64,000 nt of DNA from JAIPDZ01 sp034522175 (GTDB lineage Bacteria; Desulfobacterota; DSM-4660; Desulfatiglandales; Desulfatiglandaceae): assembly GCA_034522175.1 (NCBI GenBank), contig JAXHLQ010000001.1, forward strand, positions 3,844,001 through 3,908,000, given 5' to 3'. A program made the position numbers and the translations under genes. Shown here in pieces: positions 36,220 through 45,293 of the stretch. Below the pieces are notes generated by a model, which saw only the letters and a program-made list of their open reading frames with translations, did no database searches and was not told where the DNA came from. Positions within the stretch are counted from its first letter, which is position 1. Each line of letters starts with the position of its first letter.

Positions 36220-36569
36220 TCCTGGTAATCAGTTCACCCACGCTGGAGGAGAGAAGCGCACAGGAGGCATGGAGCCGCCTTCTTTCTGACGCGAAGGGGT
36301 CCAGCGAGGGAACCTTCGTCATGGTGGAAGATATGCGGGATGCCTTTATAAAGAGTATCGCGCTTCACAACATGAAGGAAGACTGGAAACCGGGGGATGT
36401 GCCGCTCCTCCTGGTGGACAATGCCGGCACGCTTTTCGCGGCGCTCGGCGTTCAATCGGAAGAGACGGTGGTCTTCGCCTATGACAAGACGGGTCAACGG
36501 GTCAAGCGCTATGCGGGTAAGCCCGGTGAAGGTCAGGCCGAGGCGATATGGAAATCGATTCAACAATAG
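36216..36569 (+). CDS. Small thioredoxin/peroxiredoxin-fold protein
   Basis: 117 residues, starting at TTG 36216 that overlaps the AOR stop (TTGA). An ATG-started longer frame from 36126 is unlikely because it lies inside the AOR gene. The pattern of an N-terminal strand (LILVISSPTL), then DVPLLLVDNAGTLFAALGV and ETVVFAYDKTGQRVKRYAG, resembles the thioredoxin-like fold, but the CxxC is absent. Function unknown; position suggests an accessory to the aldehyde oxidoreductase or the following flavoenzyme. Confidence 0.55.
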   Translation: MILVISSPTLEERSAQEAWSRLLSDAKGSSEGTFVMVEDMRDAFIKSIALHNMKEDWKPGDVPLLLVDNAGTLFAALGVQSEETVVFAYDKTGQRVKRYAGKPGEGQAEAIWKSIQQ

Positions 36570-36578
36570 GAGCGTGAT

Positions 36579-37685
36579 ATGTCAATATTATTTGAAACAA
36601 CTCAAATCAACACCATGCGTTTAAAGAACCGCTTTGTGCGCTCCGCGACGTGGGAGGGATTGGCTACTGAGGAAGGGGCCTGCACGCCCAATCTCTCAAA
36701 GCTCATGACCGCACTGGCGGACGGGGGAGTCGGACTGATAATCAGCAGCCACGCGTATGTCCAACCGGAGGGGCAGGCAAGTCCATGGCAGGTGGGCGTC
36801 TACAAGGACGATCTCATTGAGGGTCTCAGAGAGATGACCGACAGGGTCCACTCCAAAGGCGGGTGCATCGTGCTCCAGATCGCTCATGCCGGTCGGTTCG
36901 CCGTCACCCAACTGACCCGGCAGCCGGCCTGGGTCCTCGCCGCATCCCAAAAAGAGGTCACGCCGTCTCAAAAGGTCATGACGCCGGACGATATTCAGGC
37001 TGTGGTGGAGGCCTTTGGTCAGGCGGCGGGGCGTGCGAAGATGGCCGGGTTTGACGGGGTCCAGATTCACGCAGCCCACGGCTATCTCCTAAGCCAGGCA
37101 CTCTCCCCCAATTTCAACCGGCGGTCCGATGCCTATGGCGGGACGCTGGAAAACCGGGCCCGGTTTGTACTGGAGGTTCTGGACCGGGTCCGCAGAGAAG
37201 TGGGTCCGGAGTATCCAATTCTGGTGAAGATGAACTCGGAAGACTTCCTGGATCCCGGCCTTATCTTGGAGGAATCGGTACGGGTGGGGGAGATGCTTCA
37301 AAAACAGGGAATCGACGCCATCGAATTGAGTGGGGGAACCCTCGTCTCCGGACAGTTGAGCCCGAGCAGGTCCGGAATCACGTCGGAGGAAAAGGAGGCC
37401 TATTTCAGAGACGCCGCCAGGGTGTTCAAGAAACGGATTCAAGTGCCATTGATCCTGGTTGGTGGGAACCGTTCCTTCACGATGGCGGAGCGTCTCGTCA
37501 CCGACGGATTTGCCGACTATATTTCTATGAGTCGGCCATTTATCCGCGAGCCCGGTCTCATCAACCGGTGGGCCTCGGGTGATCTGCGCCCTGCGACATG
37601 CCTTTCAGACAACCAGTGTTTCGGTCCCGCCATGGCGGGCGAGGGGATCCAGTGCGTGGTGGAAAAAAAGCTTGCCGAGAAGTGA
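36579..37685 (+). CDS. NADH:flavin oxidoreductase (old yellow enzyme family)
   Basis: A 368-residue TIM-barrel flavoenzyme: NRFVRSATWEGLATEEGA at the FMN phosphate region, IVLQIAHAGRFA, then DGVQIHAAHGYLLSQALSPNFNRRSDAYGGTLENRARF, the signature with the two His that bind substrate. The C-terminal half has VPLILVGGNRSF and DYISMSRPFIREPGL. A 2,4-dienoyl-CoA reductase second half with its Fe-S cluster is absent; a NQCFG near the end carries one Cys. It reduces activated C=C bonds, possibly enoyl-CoAs. It follows the preceding gene by 9 nt. Confidence 0.87.
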   Translation: MSILFETTQINTMRLKNRFVRSATWEGLATEEGACTPNLSKLMTALADGGVGLIISSHAYVQPEGQASPWQVGVYKDDLIEGLREMTDRVHSKGGCIVLQIAHAGRFAVTQLTRQPAWVLAASQKEVTPSQKVMTPDDIQAVVEAFGQAAGRAKMAGFDGVQIHAAHGYLLSQALSPNFNRRSDAYGGTLENRARFVLEVLDRVRREVGPEYPILVKMNSEDFLDPGLILEESVRVGEMLQKQGIDAIELSGGTLVSGQLSPSRSGITSEEKEAYFRDAARVFKKRIQVPLILVGGNRSFTMAERLVTDGFADYISMSRPFIREPGLINRWASGDLRPATCLSDNQCFGPAMAGEGIQCVVEKKLAEK

Positions 37686-37760
37686 AACGCCCGGTGGGGA
37701 ATATATGGGTCCGTGAGACGCGAAGCCCTGATCCCTTCCCGTTAGCCGGACCTTTTGACC

Positions 37761-38153
37761 ATGATGACCGAATGGTATGAAAGCCTTCAAAGACCGGCCC
37801 TGACCCCACCTGGCTGGGTTTTCGGTCCGGTATGGACGGTTTTGTATATCATGATCGCCGTCTCCATCTTTCTCTTCTTCAGGCGCACCAGTGCCCGGGT
37901 GAGCTATGGGGTTATTCTGCTGTTGAGTGCGCATCTCTTTGCCAATTTTGTGTGGACCACCATTTTCTTCAGGCTGAAGTCTCCGGGCTGGGCCCTGCTG
38001 GACATCCTCTTTTTGGATGCGTCTTTGATCGTGATTGTCATGCTGTTCTGGAAACGGTATAAACCGGCATCGCTGGTCTTGACGCCCTATCTCGGCTGGG
38101 TATTGTTCGCCACGTATCTGAATGCAGGGTTCTATTTCCTGAACAGGACGTAA
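37761..38153 (+). CDS. TspO/MBR family membrane protein
   Basis: A 130-residue protein with five membrane segments. The family core ALTPPGWVFGPVWTVLYIMIAVS is present, with aromatic residues throughout (ANFVWTTIFF, ALLDILFLDASLIVIVMLF, YLGWVLFATYLNAGFYFLNR). TspO binds porphyrins and modulates tetrapyrrole or stress responses. The ATG at 37761 is used; a TTG 6 nt upstream is possible. It converges with a ferritin-like gene. Confidence 0.9.
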   Translation: MMTEWYESLQRPALTPPGWVFGPVWTVLYIMIAVSIFLFFRRTSARVSYGVILLLSAHLFANFVWTTIFFRLKSPGWALLDILFLDASLIVIVMLFWKRYKPASLVLTPYLGWVLFATYLNAGFYFLNRT

Positions 38154-38241
38154 GACTGCGGTTGGCGTGCCACCCGACAACCGAAACGTTGATGCAATGC
38201 GGTGTTCTCGTGGCATATGGGACCGAAAACGTTTCGCCCTT

Positions 38242-38715
38242 TTACATGTCCTGCATGTAATGCTTCTCGTAGAGCTCTTCGAGCCGGGCCAGATGATTGC
38301 GTTCGTCTTCCCGTAGTCGTGAATACATCCCGCCCATGGGGGCATCGCCGCACTGCTCGGCCATGTTGCCGTAGAAATCCACCGCACGTTTTTCATCGTG
38401 AATGGCAAAGACCATGACATCCTGATCCGTGGCGCTTTGATCCAGGGGTTTTTCCTGCAGCAGCATGGTCAGATTCATGCTCGGGCCTTCGTTACTACCG
38501 GAATCATGGAGTTGAACCGTCTCCTCAAAAAAGGCCTTCTCCAGGGTGTATTTGTGTTTCAACTCGTCCAGGGCGAGGTCCTTCAACAGATCCTTTGCCA
38601 CTCTGTCTTTGGCCTTGAAGTAGGCGTTTTTGTAGGTCTTAAAACTGGCTGCTTCCATTTCGATGGCCTTTTCCAAGGCGGCTTCCTTGGTGTAACAAAC
38701 CTCTTCTGTTTCCAT
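38242..38715 (-). CDS. Rubrerythrin/ferritin-like di-iron protein
   Basis: A 157-residue four-helix protein of the ferritin-like superfamily. ExxH-type motifs appear at ALDELKHKYTLEKAF and LREDERNHLARLEEL, with glutamates in AIEMEAASFKTYKNA and AIHDEKRAVDFYGNM, so a di-iron site is expected. No rubredoxin domain is fused. The start at 38715 has GGAGG 10 nt upstream. Such proteins defend anaerobes against oxygen or peroxide. Confidence 0.82.
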   Translation of the reverse strand: METEEVCYTKEAALEKAIEMEAASFKTYKNAYFKAKDRVAKDLLKDLALDELKHKYTLEKAFFEETVQLHDSGSNEGPSMNLTMLLQEKPLDQSATDQDVMVFAIHDEKRAVDFYGNMAEQCGDAPMGGMYSRLREDERNHLARLEELYEKHYMQDM

Positions 38716-38848
38716 GCTTATCGATCCTCCGTTACGGTAAATCATTTCGATGCGATATATCCATGTCGTCACCGCTTTCACGGGCGCCCCCGGGGCCCCG
38801 GATCATGACGCAGGCTATACGGAAATTTCCTAGGGTGTCAAGGGAGAA

Positions 38849-39628
38849 ATGGCTTCCCAAATTCAGGGTACAACAGGAGAGATGCCGGGGATGCTTTACA
38901 CCCTCATGGAAGAGGTGAACCAGTGGATGGATGCCGTGGGCTTGAGCCATGTGGTTTTCGTGGGCAATTCCCTGGGCGGTGCCATCGGGTGGCTGATGGC
39001 TTTGGAGCACCCGGATAAGGTGAGCCGTCTTGTTCTGGTGGACGCTGCCGGGTATCCCATGAAAAAGCCTTTTCCGCTGAATATGGCCCGGGTTCCCCTC
39101 TCAGGGCCCGTTATCAAACTCCTTTTTTCCCGAACGCTGGTGAAATGGACCCTTCAAAGGGTCTACTACCACGACGACTGGGTGACGGACGCCCAGGTGA
39201 ACGCCTATTTCGACCGGCTGCGGACAGGCGAGGGCCTGGATGCCCAACTCGCCGTGGCCAGGGCGCTGGACACCAATCAGTTTGAAGCGTATATCGCCCG
39301 AATTCCGAGCATAGAAAAGGAGACGCTGCTCCTATGGGGCGAAAACGATGAATGGATTCCCGCAGATGAGGTGGGCCGGCGCTTTGAAAACGAACTCCCC
39401 CATGCGCGCCTGAAGGTAATACCCGCGTGCGGACATATTCCGCAGGAGGAGTACCCGCAACAGACGGCTCAGCTGATCATGGATTTTATCCAATCCGATC
39501 TCTGCTCCCTCTTCAAGCCCGGTTTAACCCAAAAGCGATCAGGGCCTTTCGGGCCACGTCTTCACCCCATTCCTGAACAAAATGACCGGCGTCGGCCACC
39601 TCATACGGTTCCGGGCAACCGCGGATGA
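38849..39628 (+). pseudogene. Alpha/beta hydrolase, truncated at both ends
   Basis: The 259-residue frame holds an alpha/beta hydrolase core: nucleophile elbow VGNSLGGAI at residue ~40, acid in LWGENDEWIP, catalytic His in CGHIPQEEY. Normally 70-80 residues precede the nucleophile, including the HG oxyanion strand; here only ~38 do, and the first ~12 look unrelated. At the 3' end the last ~45 residues are antisense to the neighbouring dehalogenase (overlap 39513-39628) and rich in Pro/Arg, so the natural stop appears lost. I read it as a degraded gene, perhaps still transcribed. Confidence 0.62.
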
Positions 39629-40421
39629 CCCTCCTGAGGGCCTGCATCACCGGCGGCCCCAGAACCGGATCCTGCATTCCCACCGCCATGAATGTCTCGC
39701 CTCTCCATGATTGCCTGAGCCAGTCCCGTGCCCGCCTCGATAAGACGGCTCCCGGCGCCTCCAAGGCATCCGGGACCATATCCGGAAACCGGCGGACCCC
39801 GCCCTTATAGGCGGCATCCGGAAAGGGCGCGTCATAAGCCCGGCACTCGTCAGGGGAGAGGTGCGGGCAAGCCCGCTTCATCAGCTGGCCCACGGCCATG
39901 TCGGGATTGTGGTTGACCCAGTCCCGCCAGGCCAGAAAGCCCTCAGAAAGCCGAATATCCCCGGTGCTTAGGGTCGTGTTCATGACCAGGAGACGGGTGA
40001 AGCGCTCCGGCATGTCCATGGGAAGCGTCAGCCCCAAAAGCCCGCCCCAGTCCTGGCACACCAGGATGATGTGTTTAAGGTCCAGCCGCTCGATAAAGGC
40101 CATGAGGGTATCCCGATGGAAATCAAACTGATAGATGGTGTCATCAACCGGTTTGTCCGACCGTCCGAAGCCGTAAAAATCCGGTGCCGCCACGCGATGT
40201 CCGGCACGCGTAAAAACGGGAATCATCCGTCGATAGAGATAGCTCCAGGTGGGTTCACCATGAAGGCATAAAAAGACGTTTTCGGCATCCCGGGGGCCTT
40301 CGTCCACATAGTGAAGACGCAGCCCCTCAAATCCCGGCAAATCGTCTATGTAACGGGGCGCGAATGGAAAGTCCGGTAAAATTGTGAAACGCTCATCAGG
40401 TGTTCGGAGGGCTTCGATCAT
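39513..40421 (-). CDS. Haloalkane dehalogenase
   Basis: A 302-residue alpha/beta hydrolase that hydrolyses carbon-halogen bonds. The residues agree with the DhlA subfamily in position: HGEPTWSYLYR at 54-64, nucleophile Asp124 and halide-binding Trp125 in VCQDWGG, acid Asp251 in VGMQDPVLG and base His280 in DAGHFVQEWGE. No signal peptide, so cytoplasmic. The family includes close relatives with other hydrolase roles, so substrate is unproven. It ends on an overlap with the truncated hydrolase and lies next to beta-oxidation genes. Confidence 0.85.
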   Translation of the reverse strand: MIEALRTPDERFTILPDFPFAPRYIDDLPGFEGLRLHYVDEGPRDAENVFLCLHGEPTWSYLYRRMIPVFTRAGHRVAAPDFYGFGRSDKPVDDTIYQFDFHRDTLMAFIERLDLKHIILVCQDWGGLLGLTLPMDMPERFTRLLVMNTTLSTGDIRLSEGFLAWRDWVNHNPDMAVGQLMKRACPHLSPDECRAYDAPFPDAAYKGGVRRFPDMVPDALEAPGAVLSRRARDWLRQSWRGETFMAVGMQDPVLGPPVMQALRRVIRGCPEPYEVADAGHFVQEWGEDVARKALIAFGLNRA

Positions 40422-40494
40422 CGGTTCGTCTCCTATGTTAAGAGGTCTTCAAAAGAGGTTAAAGCACCGCAACGCCGGGCCACTTGGAAAATTC

Positions 40495-41706
40495 CTACCC
40501 GTCATAGACCTCTCTTTCGATGATGGTGGCAACGCCCTGTCCCCCGCCCACACAGGCATTGGCGCAGCCATAGCGTCCGCCCTTTTCATTAAGAATACGG
40601 GCCAGGGTCCCGGTCAGGCGGGCGCCCGTGGCGCCCAGGGCGTGTCCGATGGCCGTGCCGCCACCCATGACATTCACCTTTTCCGGATCGATTCCCAGTT
40701 CCCGGATGCAATTGAGCGCCACCACGCAGAAGGCCTCATTGATCTCCCAGAAATCGATGTCTGATGCCTGGAGCCCGGCCTTTTCGATAGCCATCCTGCT
40801 GGCCGGAACCGGTCCGGCCCCCATGATGGTGGGGTCCACACCGGCAAATCCGATGGAGCGGATGGTGGCGAGCGGCTGAATTCCCTTTTTCTTCGCCGTA
40901 TCCTTGGACATGAGGATCATGGCGGTGGCCCCGGCATTCAGGGGGGATGAGTTCCCGGCGGTGATGACGCCGTCTTTTTTGAAGGCCGGTTTGAGTTCCG
41001 CCATCCCCTCCAGGGTGGCATCCTGCCGCACGGCCTGATCCCTGTTCACGGTCATGACCGTGCCGTCGTCCTGCGGGGCTTCGATGGGGAGAATTTCGCC
41101 GTCGAAGAATCCGTCGGCCTGGGCCCTGGCGGCCAACTGATGGGACCGCACACCCCACTGATCCATCTCTTCTTTGGTGAAGTCCGTCTGGGAAAAGAGC
41201 TTTTCGGCGGTCAGGCCCATATTCAACGCCGTCATGATGTCCCAGTGAAGATGATCCGGGTTCGTAAACAGGTTCAGGTTCGGTGCAAGCAACCCCCGGT
41301 CAATGGTATAGCCGCCCATGGGGATTCGGGTCATATGCTCGTAGCCGCCCACCAGAACGATATCGGCAAATTCCTGAGCAATCTCCATAAACCCGATCTG
41401 AATGCAGGCCATGGCCGAACCGCATTGCTGATCCACGAACTTGGCCGGGATGGTCTCCGGCAGATTGGCGAGGAATATGGGGAATCGGCCGCCGTACGCC
41501 CATTGCTCCCCCACCGCCGTGGCGCACCCCACGATAAAATCGTCGATCTCCTTGGCATCGATGTCGGTCCGCTTGATGATTTCCGGAAGCAGTTTGGCGA
41601 GAAGCTCATCCCCCCGCATTTTGCAGAACCAGTCTCTGGCCGGATCCCTGGGACGTGATCTGGACTGTGCTGTTCTCAAGTATCCCGCAATGACGACCTC
41701 TTTCAT
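40495..41706 (-). CDS. Thiolase (acetyl-CoA acyltransferase)
   Basis: A 403-residue thiolase. The nucleophilic Cys is in FVDQQCGSAMACIQIG, the His/Cys acid-base motifs in GGGTAIGHALGATGARLTG and ANACVGGGQGVATII, and NEAFCVVALNC carries NEAF. It cleaves 3-ketoacyl-CoA in beta-oxidation or forms acetoacetyl-CoA. The start at 41706 is set by GGAGG 7 nt upstream. It is co-directional with, and 63 nt downstream of, the FadB/J-like gene. Confidence 0.92.
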   Translation of the reverse strand: MKEVVIAGYLRTAQSRSRPRDPARDWFCKMRGDELLAKLLPEIIKRTDIDAKEIDDFIVGCATAVGEQWAYGGRFPIFLANLPETIPAKFVDQQCGSAMACIQIGFMEIAQEFADIVLVGGYEHMTRIPMGGYTIDRGLLAPNLNLFTNPDHLHWDIMTALNMGLTAEKLFSQTDFTKEEMDQWGVRSHQLAARAQADGFFDGEILPIEAPQDDGTVMTVNRDQAVRQDATLEGMAELKPAFKKDGVITAGNSSPLNAGATAMILMSKDTAKKKGIQPLATIRSIGFAGVDPTIMGAGPVPASRMAIEKAGLQASDIDFWEINEAFCVVALNCIRELGIDPEKVNVMGGGTAIGHALGATGARLTGTLARILNEKGGRYGCANACVGGGQGVATIIEREVYDG

Positions 41707-41769
41707 TTTGAGCCCTCCTTCATGTGGATGTTGCATTTTCGATTCATCTGATTTCCTGCCGAAAGGAGA

Positions 41770-43899
41770 CTATTCCTGGTAAAACGTCTTTCCGGATTCG
41801 GCCATCTCCTTTATGAGCCCGGCGGGTTTGAACCGGAGGCCGTAGCGTTTTTCCAGTTCAAGGAGTTTGTCGTACACGTGTTTGAGGCCCCATTCGTCCG
41901 CATATCGGAGGATCCCGCCCCGGTAGGGCGGAAACCCGGTCCCGTAGATCATGGCGAGATCCATGTCCTGGGGCCGGTCGCAGATCCCCTGTTCCATCAT
42001 GAGTGCGGCCTCGTTAATGGCCAGTGCCAGCATCACTTCCACGATTTCCTGCCAGGACATCTCTTTGGGGGCAACGCCCTCTTTTTCCAGGTATGCCTTG
42101 ATGGCGTTTTCCACCGTCGGGTTGGGGACGGGTTTTTTACCGCTGTAGTCAAAGTATCCGGCCCCCGTCTTCCGGCCGTAACACCCGGTGTGGTATATGA
42201 CTTCGGTCAGGGGATGGACCGCATAGCGCTCCCCCAGTCGCCGTTCAAAGGTCTTACCCACATGATAATTGATGTCAATGCCGGTGAGATCCGCCAGGGT
42301 GGCCGGCCCCATGGGCATGCCGAAATCCACCATGGCCTCTTCGATGACCGCACCGTCCACACCGTCGGCCACGAGAAACACGGCCCCGCCGAAGAGGCCG
42401 CCCAACTGCCGGGAGACATAAAAGCCCGGACCGTCATTGACCACGATGGGGATCTTTCTGATGGCCCGTGCAAAGGCCACACTGGTGGCCAGGGTCTGGT
42501 CTGAGGTCTTTTCTGCGCAGATGATTTCCAAAAGCTGCATCCGATGGGCCGGATTGAAGAAGTGAAGGCCGATCATGCGCCCGGGGTCTTTGAGGATCGA
42601 GGCCATTTCGGTGATGGGCAGGGCCGAGGTATTGGTGGCGAAAATCACGTCTGGACCGCAGATGCCCTCGAGCTGCTTCCAGATGCCCTGTTTGATCTCC
42701 ATGTCCTCCAGCACCGCTTCAATCACGAGATCCACACCCTTCAGATCCTCAATCTCGGTGGTGGTGGTGAGCTGGGTTTCGATCATGCGATCCACATCGG
42801 CCGGCGTCATCTTCTTTTTCTTGATGGGATAGGCAAAGGTTTTCCGCACCGCCGCCAAGCCCTTTTCGATGGCATCCTGGCCGATATCCCAGAGCACCGC
42901 ATGAAAGCCCCCGCTCAGGAGCAGACTGACGATGCCCGACCCCATGACGCCGCCCCCCAGCATGGCTACGGTTTTGATCTCGGCCGGCTCCATCCCTTTG
43001 ATCCGGGGGAGTTTGCCTGCGGCCCGGGTGTTGAGGAATATACCGATGAGATTCTTGGCCACATCCGTGAGCGCGCAGTCGCAAAAGAGGGCCACCTCCG
43101 TCTCGATATCGGCCTCCATATTGAAGCTAAGGCCCTTTTCAAAGGCCTCGATGGCCTTGAAGGGGGCGATGTACCCCTTGGCCTTTTGGGCGGCCATCAT
43201 CTTGGCCACATCCAAAAAGGCCTTCTTTTCCGCTGCGCTGGGGAGCCGGTCGGTCCGGTTCCGGGTCATCCGCATCTTGAGATTGAGCTCTCCCGATATG
43301 AACCGCTTCGCCGCTTGAATGGCCGTGTCTATGAGCGCTTCCGGAGCCGCCACTTCGTCCACGAGTCCCCTGGAATAGGCCAGTTCCGCTTTGATGGGTT
43401 TACCCACCGTGATCATCTCCACGGCATTGGGGAGCCCGATGAGGCGGGGCAGACGCTGCGTACCACCGGCCCCCGGAATGAGACCGATCTGCACCTCGGG
43501 CTGGCCCAGATTGACCCCTCGGGCCGCCACGCGGTAATGACAGGCCATGGCGGTTTCCAGCCCGCCGCCGAGACAGTTGCCGTTAACGGCCGCCACGACC
43601 GGTTTGGGCCCTGCCTCGATGCTGTTCATGAAGCGGGCCCCTTGAAGGGCCTTCTCATGGATGTCGTCGCGGTTCTTGACCGCCTGAAGCTGGGTGATGT
43701 CCGCGCCTGCGATGAAATTCTTCCCCGCCCCGGTGATCACGATGGCCTTGATCGCATCCGTGCCGAAGGCTGATTCAATGGCCTCACTGAAATCCCGGGC
43801 CATCTGCGGCGAGAACTGGTTGACCGGCGGGCTGTCTATGGTGAGCACAGCCACATCATCTCTGATTTCCACGCTGACCGTTTGATACGCTGTTTTCAT
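41770..43899 (-). CDS. Bifunctional enoyl-CoA hydratase/3-hydroxyacyl-CoA dehydrogenase (FadB/FadJ-like)
   Basis: A 709-residue fusion. Residues ~1-190 are crotonase with both catalytic Glu (NGNCLGGGLETAMACHYRVAAR and GQPEVQIGLIPGAGGTQRL). From ~310 the dehydrogenase begins with the NAD motif VAMLGGGVMGSGIVSL; HFFNPAHRMQLLEII holds its catalytic His, NDGPGFYVSRQL and the C-terminal domain follow to the end. It hydrates trans-2-enoyl-CoA and oxidises 3-hydroxyacyl-CoA in the beta-oxidation spiral. Length matches FadB/J. The thiolase follows. Confidence 0.93.
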   Translation of the reverse strand: MKTAYQTVSVEIRDDVAVLTIDSPPVNQFSPQMARDFSEAIESAFGTDAIKAIVITGAGKNFIAGADITQLQAVKNRDDIHEKALQGARFMNSIEAGPKPVVAAVNGNCLGGGLETAMACHYRVAARGVNLGQPEVQIGLIPGAGGTQRLPRLIGLPNAVEMITVGKPIKAELAYSRGLVDEVAAPEALIDTAIQAAKRFISGELNLKMRMTRNRTDRLPSAAEKKAFLDVAKMMAAQKAKGYIAPFKAIEAFEKGLSFNMEADIETEVALFCDCALTDVAKNLIGIFLNTRAAGKLPRIKGMEPAEIKTVAMLGGGVMGSGIVSLLLSGGFHAVLWDIGQDAIEKGLAAVRKTFAYPIKKKKMTPADVDRMIETQLTTTTEIEDLKGVDLVIEAVLEDMEIKQGIWKQLEGICGPDVIFATNTSALPITEMASILKDPGRMIGLHFFNPAHRMQLLEIICAEKTSDQTLATSVAFARAIRKIPIVVNDGPGFYVSRQLGGLFGGAVFLVADGVDGAVIEEAMVDFGMPMGPATLADLTGIDINYHVGKTFERRLGERYAVHPLTEVIYHTGCYGRKTGAGYFDYSGKKPVPNPTVENAIKAYLEKEGVAPKEMSWQEIVEVMLALAINEAALMMEQGICDRPQDMDLAMIYGTGFPPYRGGILRYADEWGLKHVYDKLLELEKRYGLRFKPAGLIKEMAESGKTFYQE

Positions 43900-44090
43900 C
43901 GGCTTACCTCGCCCTTTTTGTCCCTTACTTTAATGGGGTTTTGGAAAACGTCAAAGATCCAGGGTGAATGGTCTTCTTTAATAGCATAAATCAAAGAAAA
44001 ATACCTGGTAAAAAATCAGAGAACATGAAAGAATATTTTTTTAGCGTCTTAGATCATCCCTTACGGGAAGGCCACGAGAGGAGGCAAAAG

Positions 44091-45293
44091 ATGTTTTTTG
44101 AAATGTCCGAGAGGGGAAAGAAATTACAGGAGCAGGTTCAGGCATTTATGGACGAGCACATCTACCCGAACGAGAGCAGGTACTACCAGCAGATTGAAGA
44201 GGGGGATCGATGGGAACCCCTTCCGATCATCGAGGAGCTGAAGGAAAAGGCCCGTGCTCAGGGGCTGTGGAACCTTTTTCTGCCCGAGAGTGAATACGGG
44301 GCCGGGTTGACCAACTATGAATATGCCCCTTTATGCGAAATCATGGGCCGCTCGCCGCTGGCGCCGGAGGTGTTCAACTGTTCAGCACCGGATACGGGCA
44401 ATATGGAAGTCCTTGTGCGTTACGGCAATGACGCTCAGAAAAAGGAATGGCTCGAACCGCTGCTCAACGGCGAGATCCGTTCGGCCTTCTGTATGACCGA
44501 GCCGGATGTGGCCTCGTCCGATGCCACCAACATCCAGGCCAGCATTGTCAGGGACGGGGATGAATATGTCCTCAACGGCAACAAATGGTGGGCCTCCGGT
44601 GCGGGGGACCCGCGATGCAAACTTTATATCTTCATGGGCAAGACCGATCCCGATGCGCCGCGCTACCGGCAGCAGTCCATGATCCTGGTGCCCGCGGATG
44701 CTCCGGGGGTGCGGATGATTCGTTCGCTGCCGGTGTTCGGTTACGATCACGCCCCTCACGGACACGGTCACATCAAGTTTGAGAACGTCCGTGTGCCCGT
44801 CTCCAATATCCTGTTGGGGGAGGGGAGGGGCTTTGAGATCGCCCAGGGACGTCTGGGACCGGGACGGATTCACCACTGCATGCGAACCATCGGTGTGGCC
44901 GAGCGGGCCCTCGAGGCGCTGTGCAGGCGGGCGGCATCGCGGGTGGCCTTCGGCAGACCGCTTGCCGAAATGGGGTCGATCCGGCAGGATATTGCCAAAT
45001 CACGAATGGAGATCGATCAGGCGCGTCTTTTGACCATGTACGCCGCCCATATGATGGACACGGCGGGAAACAAGGTGGCACGGACCGAAATTGCCATGAT
45101 CAAGGTGGTGGCCCCCGTCATGGCCCTGAACGTCATCGATCGGGCCATACAGGTGCATGGCGGCAAAGGCGTGTGTGAGGATACGGAACTGGCGGCGGCG
45201 TGGGCCTCGGTCAGAACGCTTCGACTGGCAGACGGTCCGGACGAAGTTCACATGGAGACCATTACCAAACTGGAGTTGAGAAAGTATCAATGA
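44091..45293 (+). CDS. Acyl-CoA dehydrogenase (ACAD10/11-like)
   Basis: About 400 residues. FAD/acyl-CoA motifs: FCMTEPDVASSDATNI, NKWWASGAGDP, GHGHIKFENVRVPVSNILLGEGRGFEIAQGRLGPGRIHHCMR, and the catalytic-region motif LRLADGPDEVHMETI. The GPDEVH ending and the early YEYAPLCEIMGRS segment match the ACAD10/11 branch. Start ATG 44091 has GGAGG 6 nt upstream; a longer frame from 43968 lacks support. A kinase-fold gene begins on its stop (ATGA), as in LvaC/LvaA pairs of Pseudomonas that handle 4-hydroxyacyl-CoA. Confidence 0.9.
   Translation: MFFEMSERGKKLQEQVQAFMDEHIYPNESRYYQQIEEGDRWEPLPIIEELKEKARAQGLWNLFLPESEYGAGLTNYEYAPLCEIMGRSPLAPEVFNCSAPDTGNMEVLVRYGNDAQKKEWLEPLLNGEIRSAFCMTEPDVASSDATNIQASIVRDGDEYVLNGNKWWASGAGDPRCKLYIFMGKTDPDAPRYRQQSMILVPADAPGVRMIRSLPVFGYDHAPHGHGHIKFENVRVPVSNILLGEGRGFEIAQGRLGPGRIHHCMRTIGVAERALEALCRRAASRVAFGRPLAEMGSIRQDIAKSRMEIDQARLLTMYAAHMMDTAGNKVARTEIAMIKVVAPVMALNVIDRAIQVHGGKGVCEDTELAAAWASVRTLRLADGPDEVHMETITKLELRKYQ

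Noticed and set aside
42544..43773. A 409-codon plus-strand frame antisense to the FadB/J-like gene
   Set aside because: It lies wholly inside a gene with clear family motifs, has Gly/Arg/His-rich shadow composition and no ribosome site. It is a codon-bias shadow.
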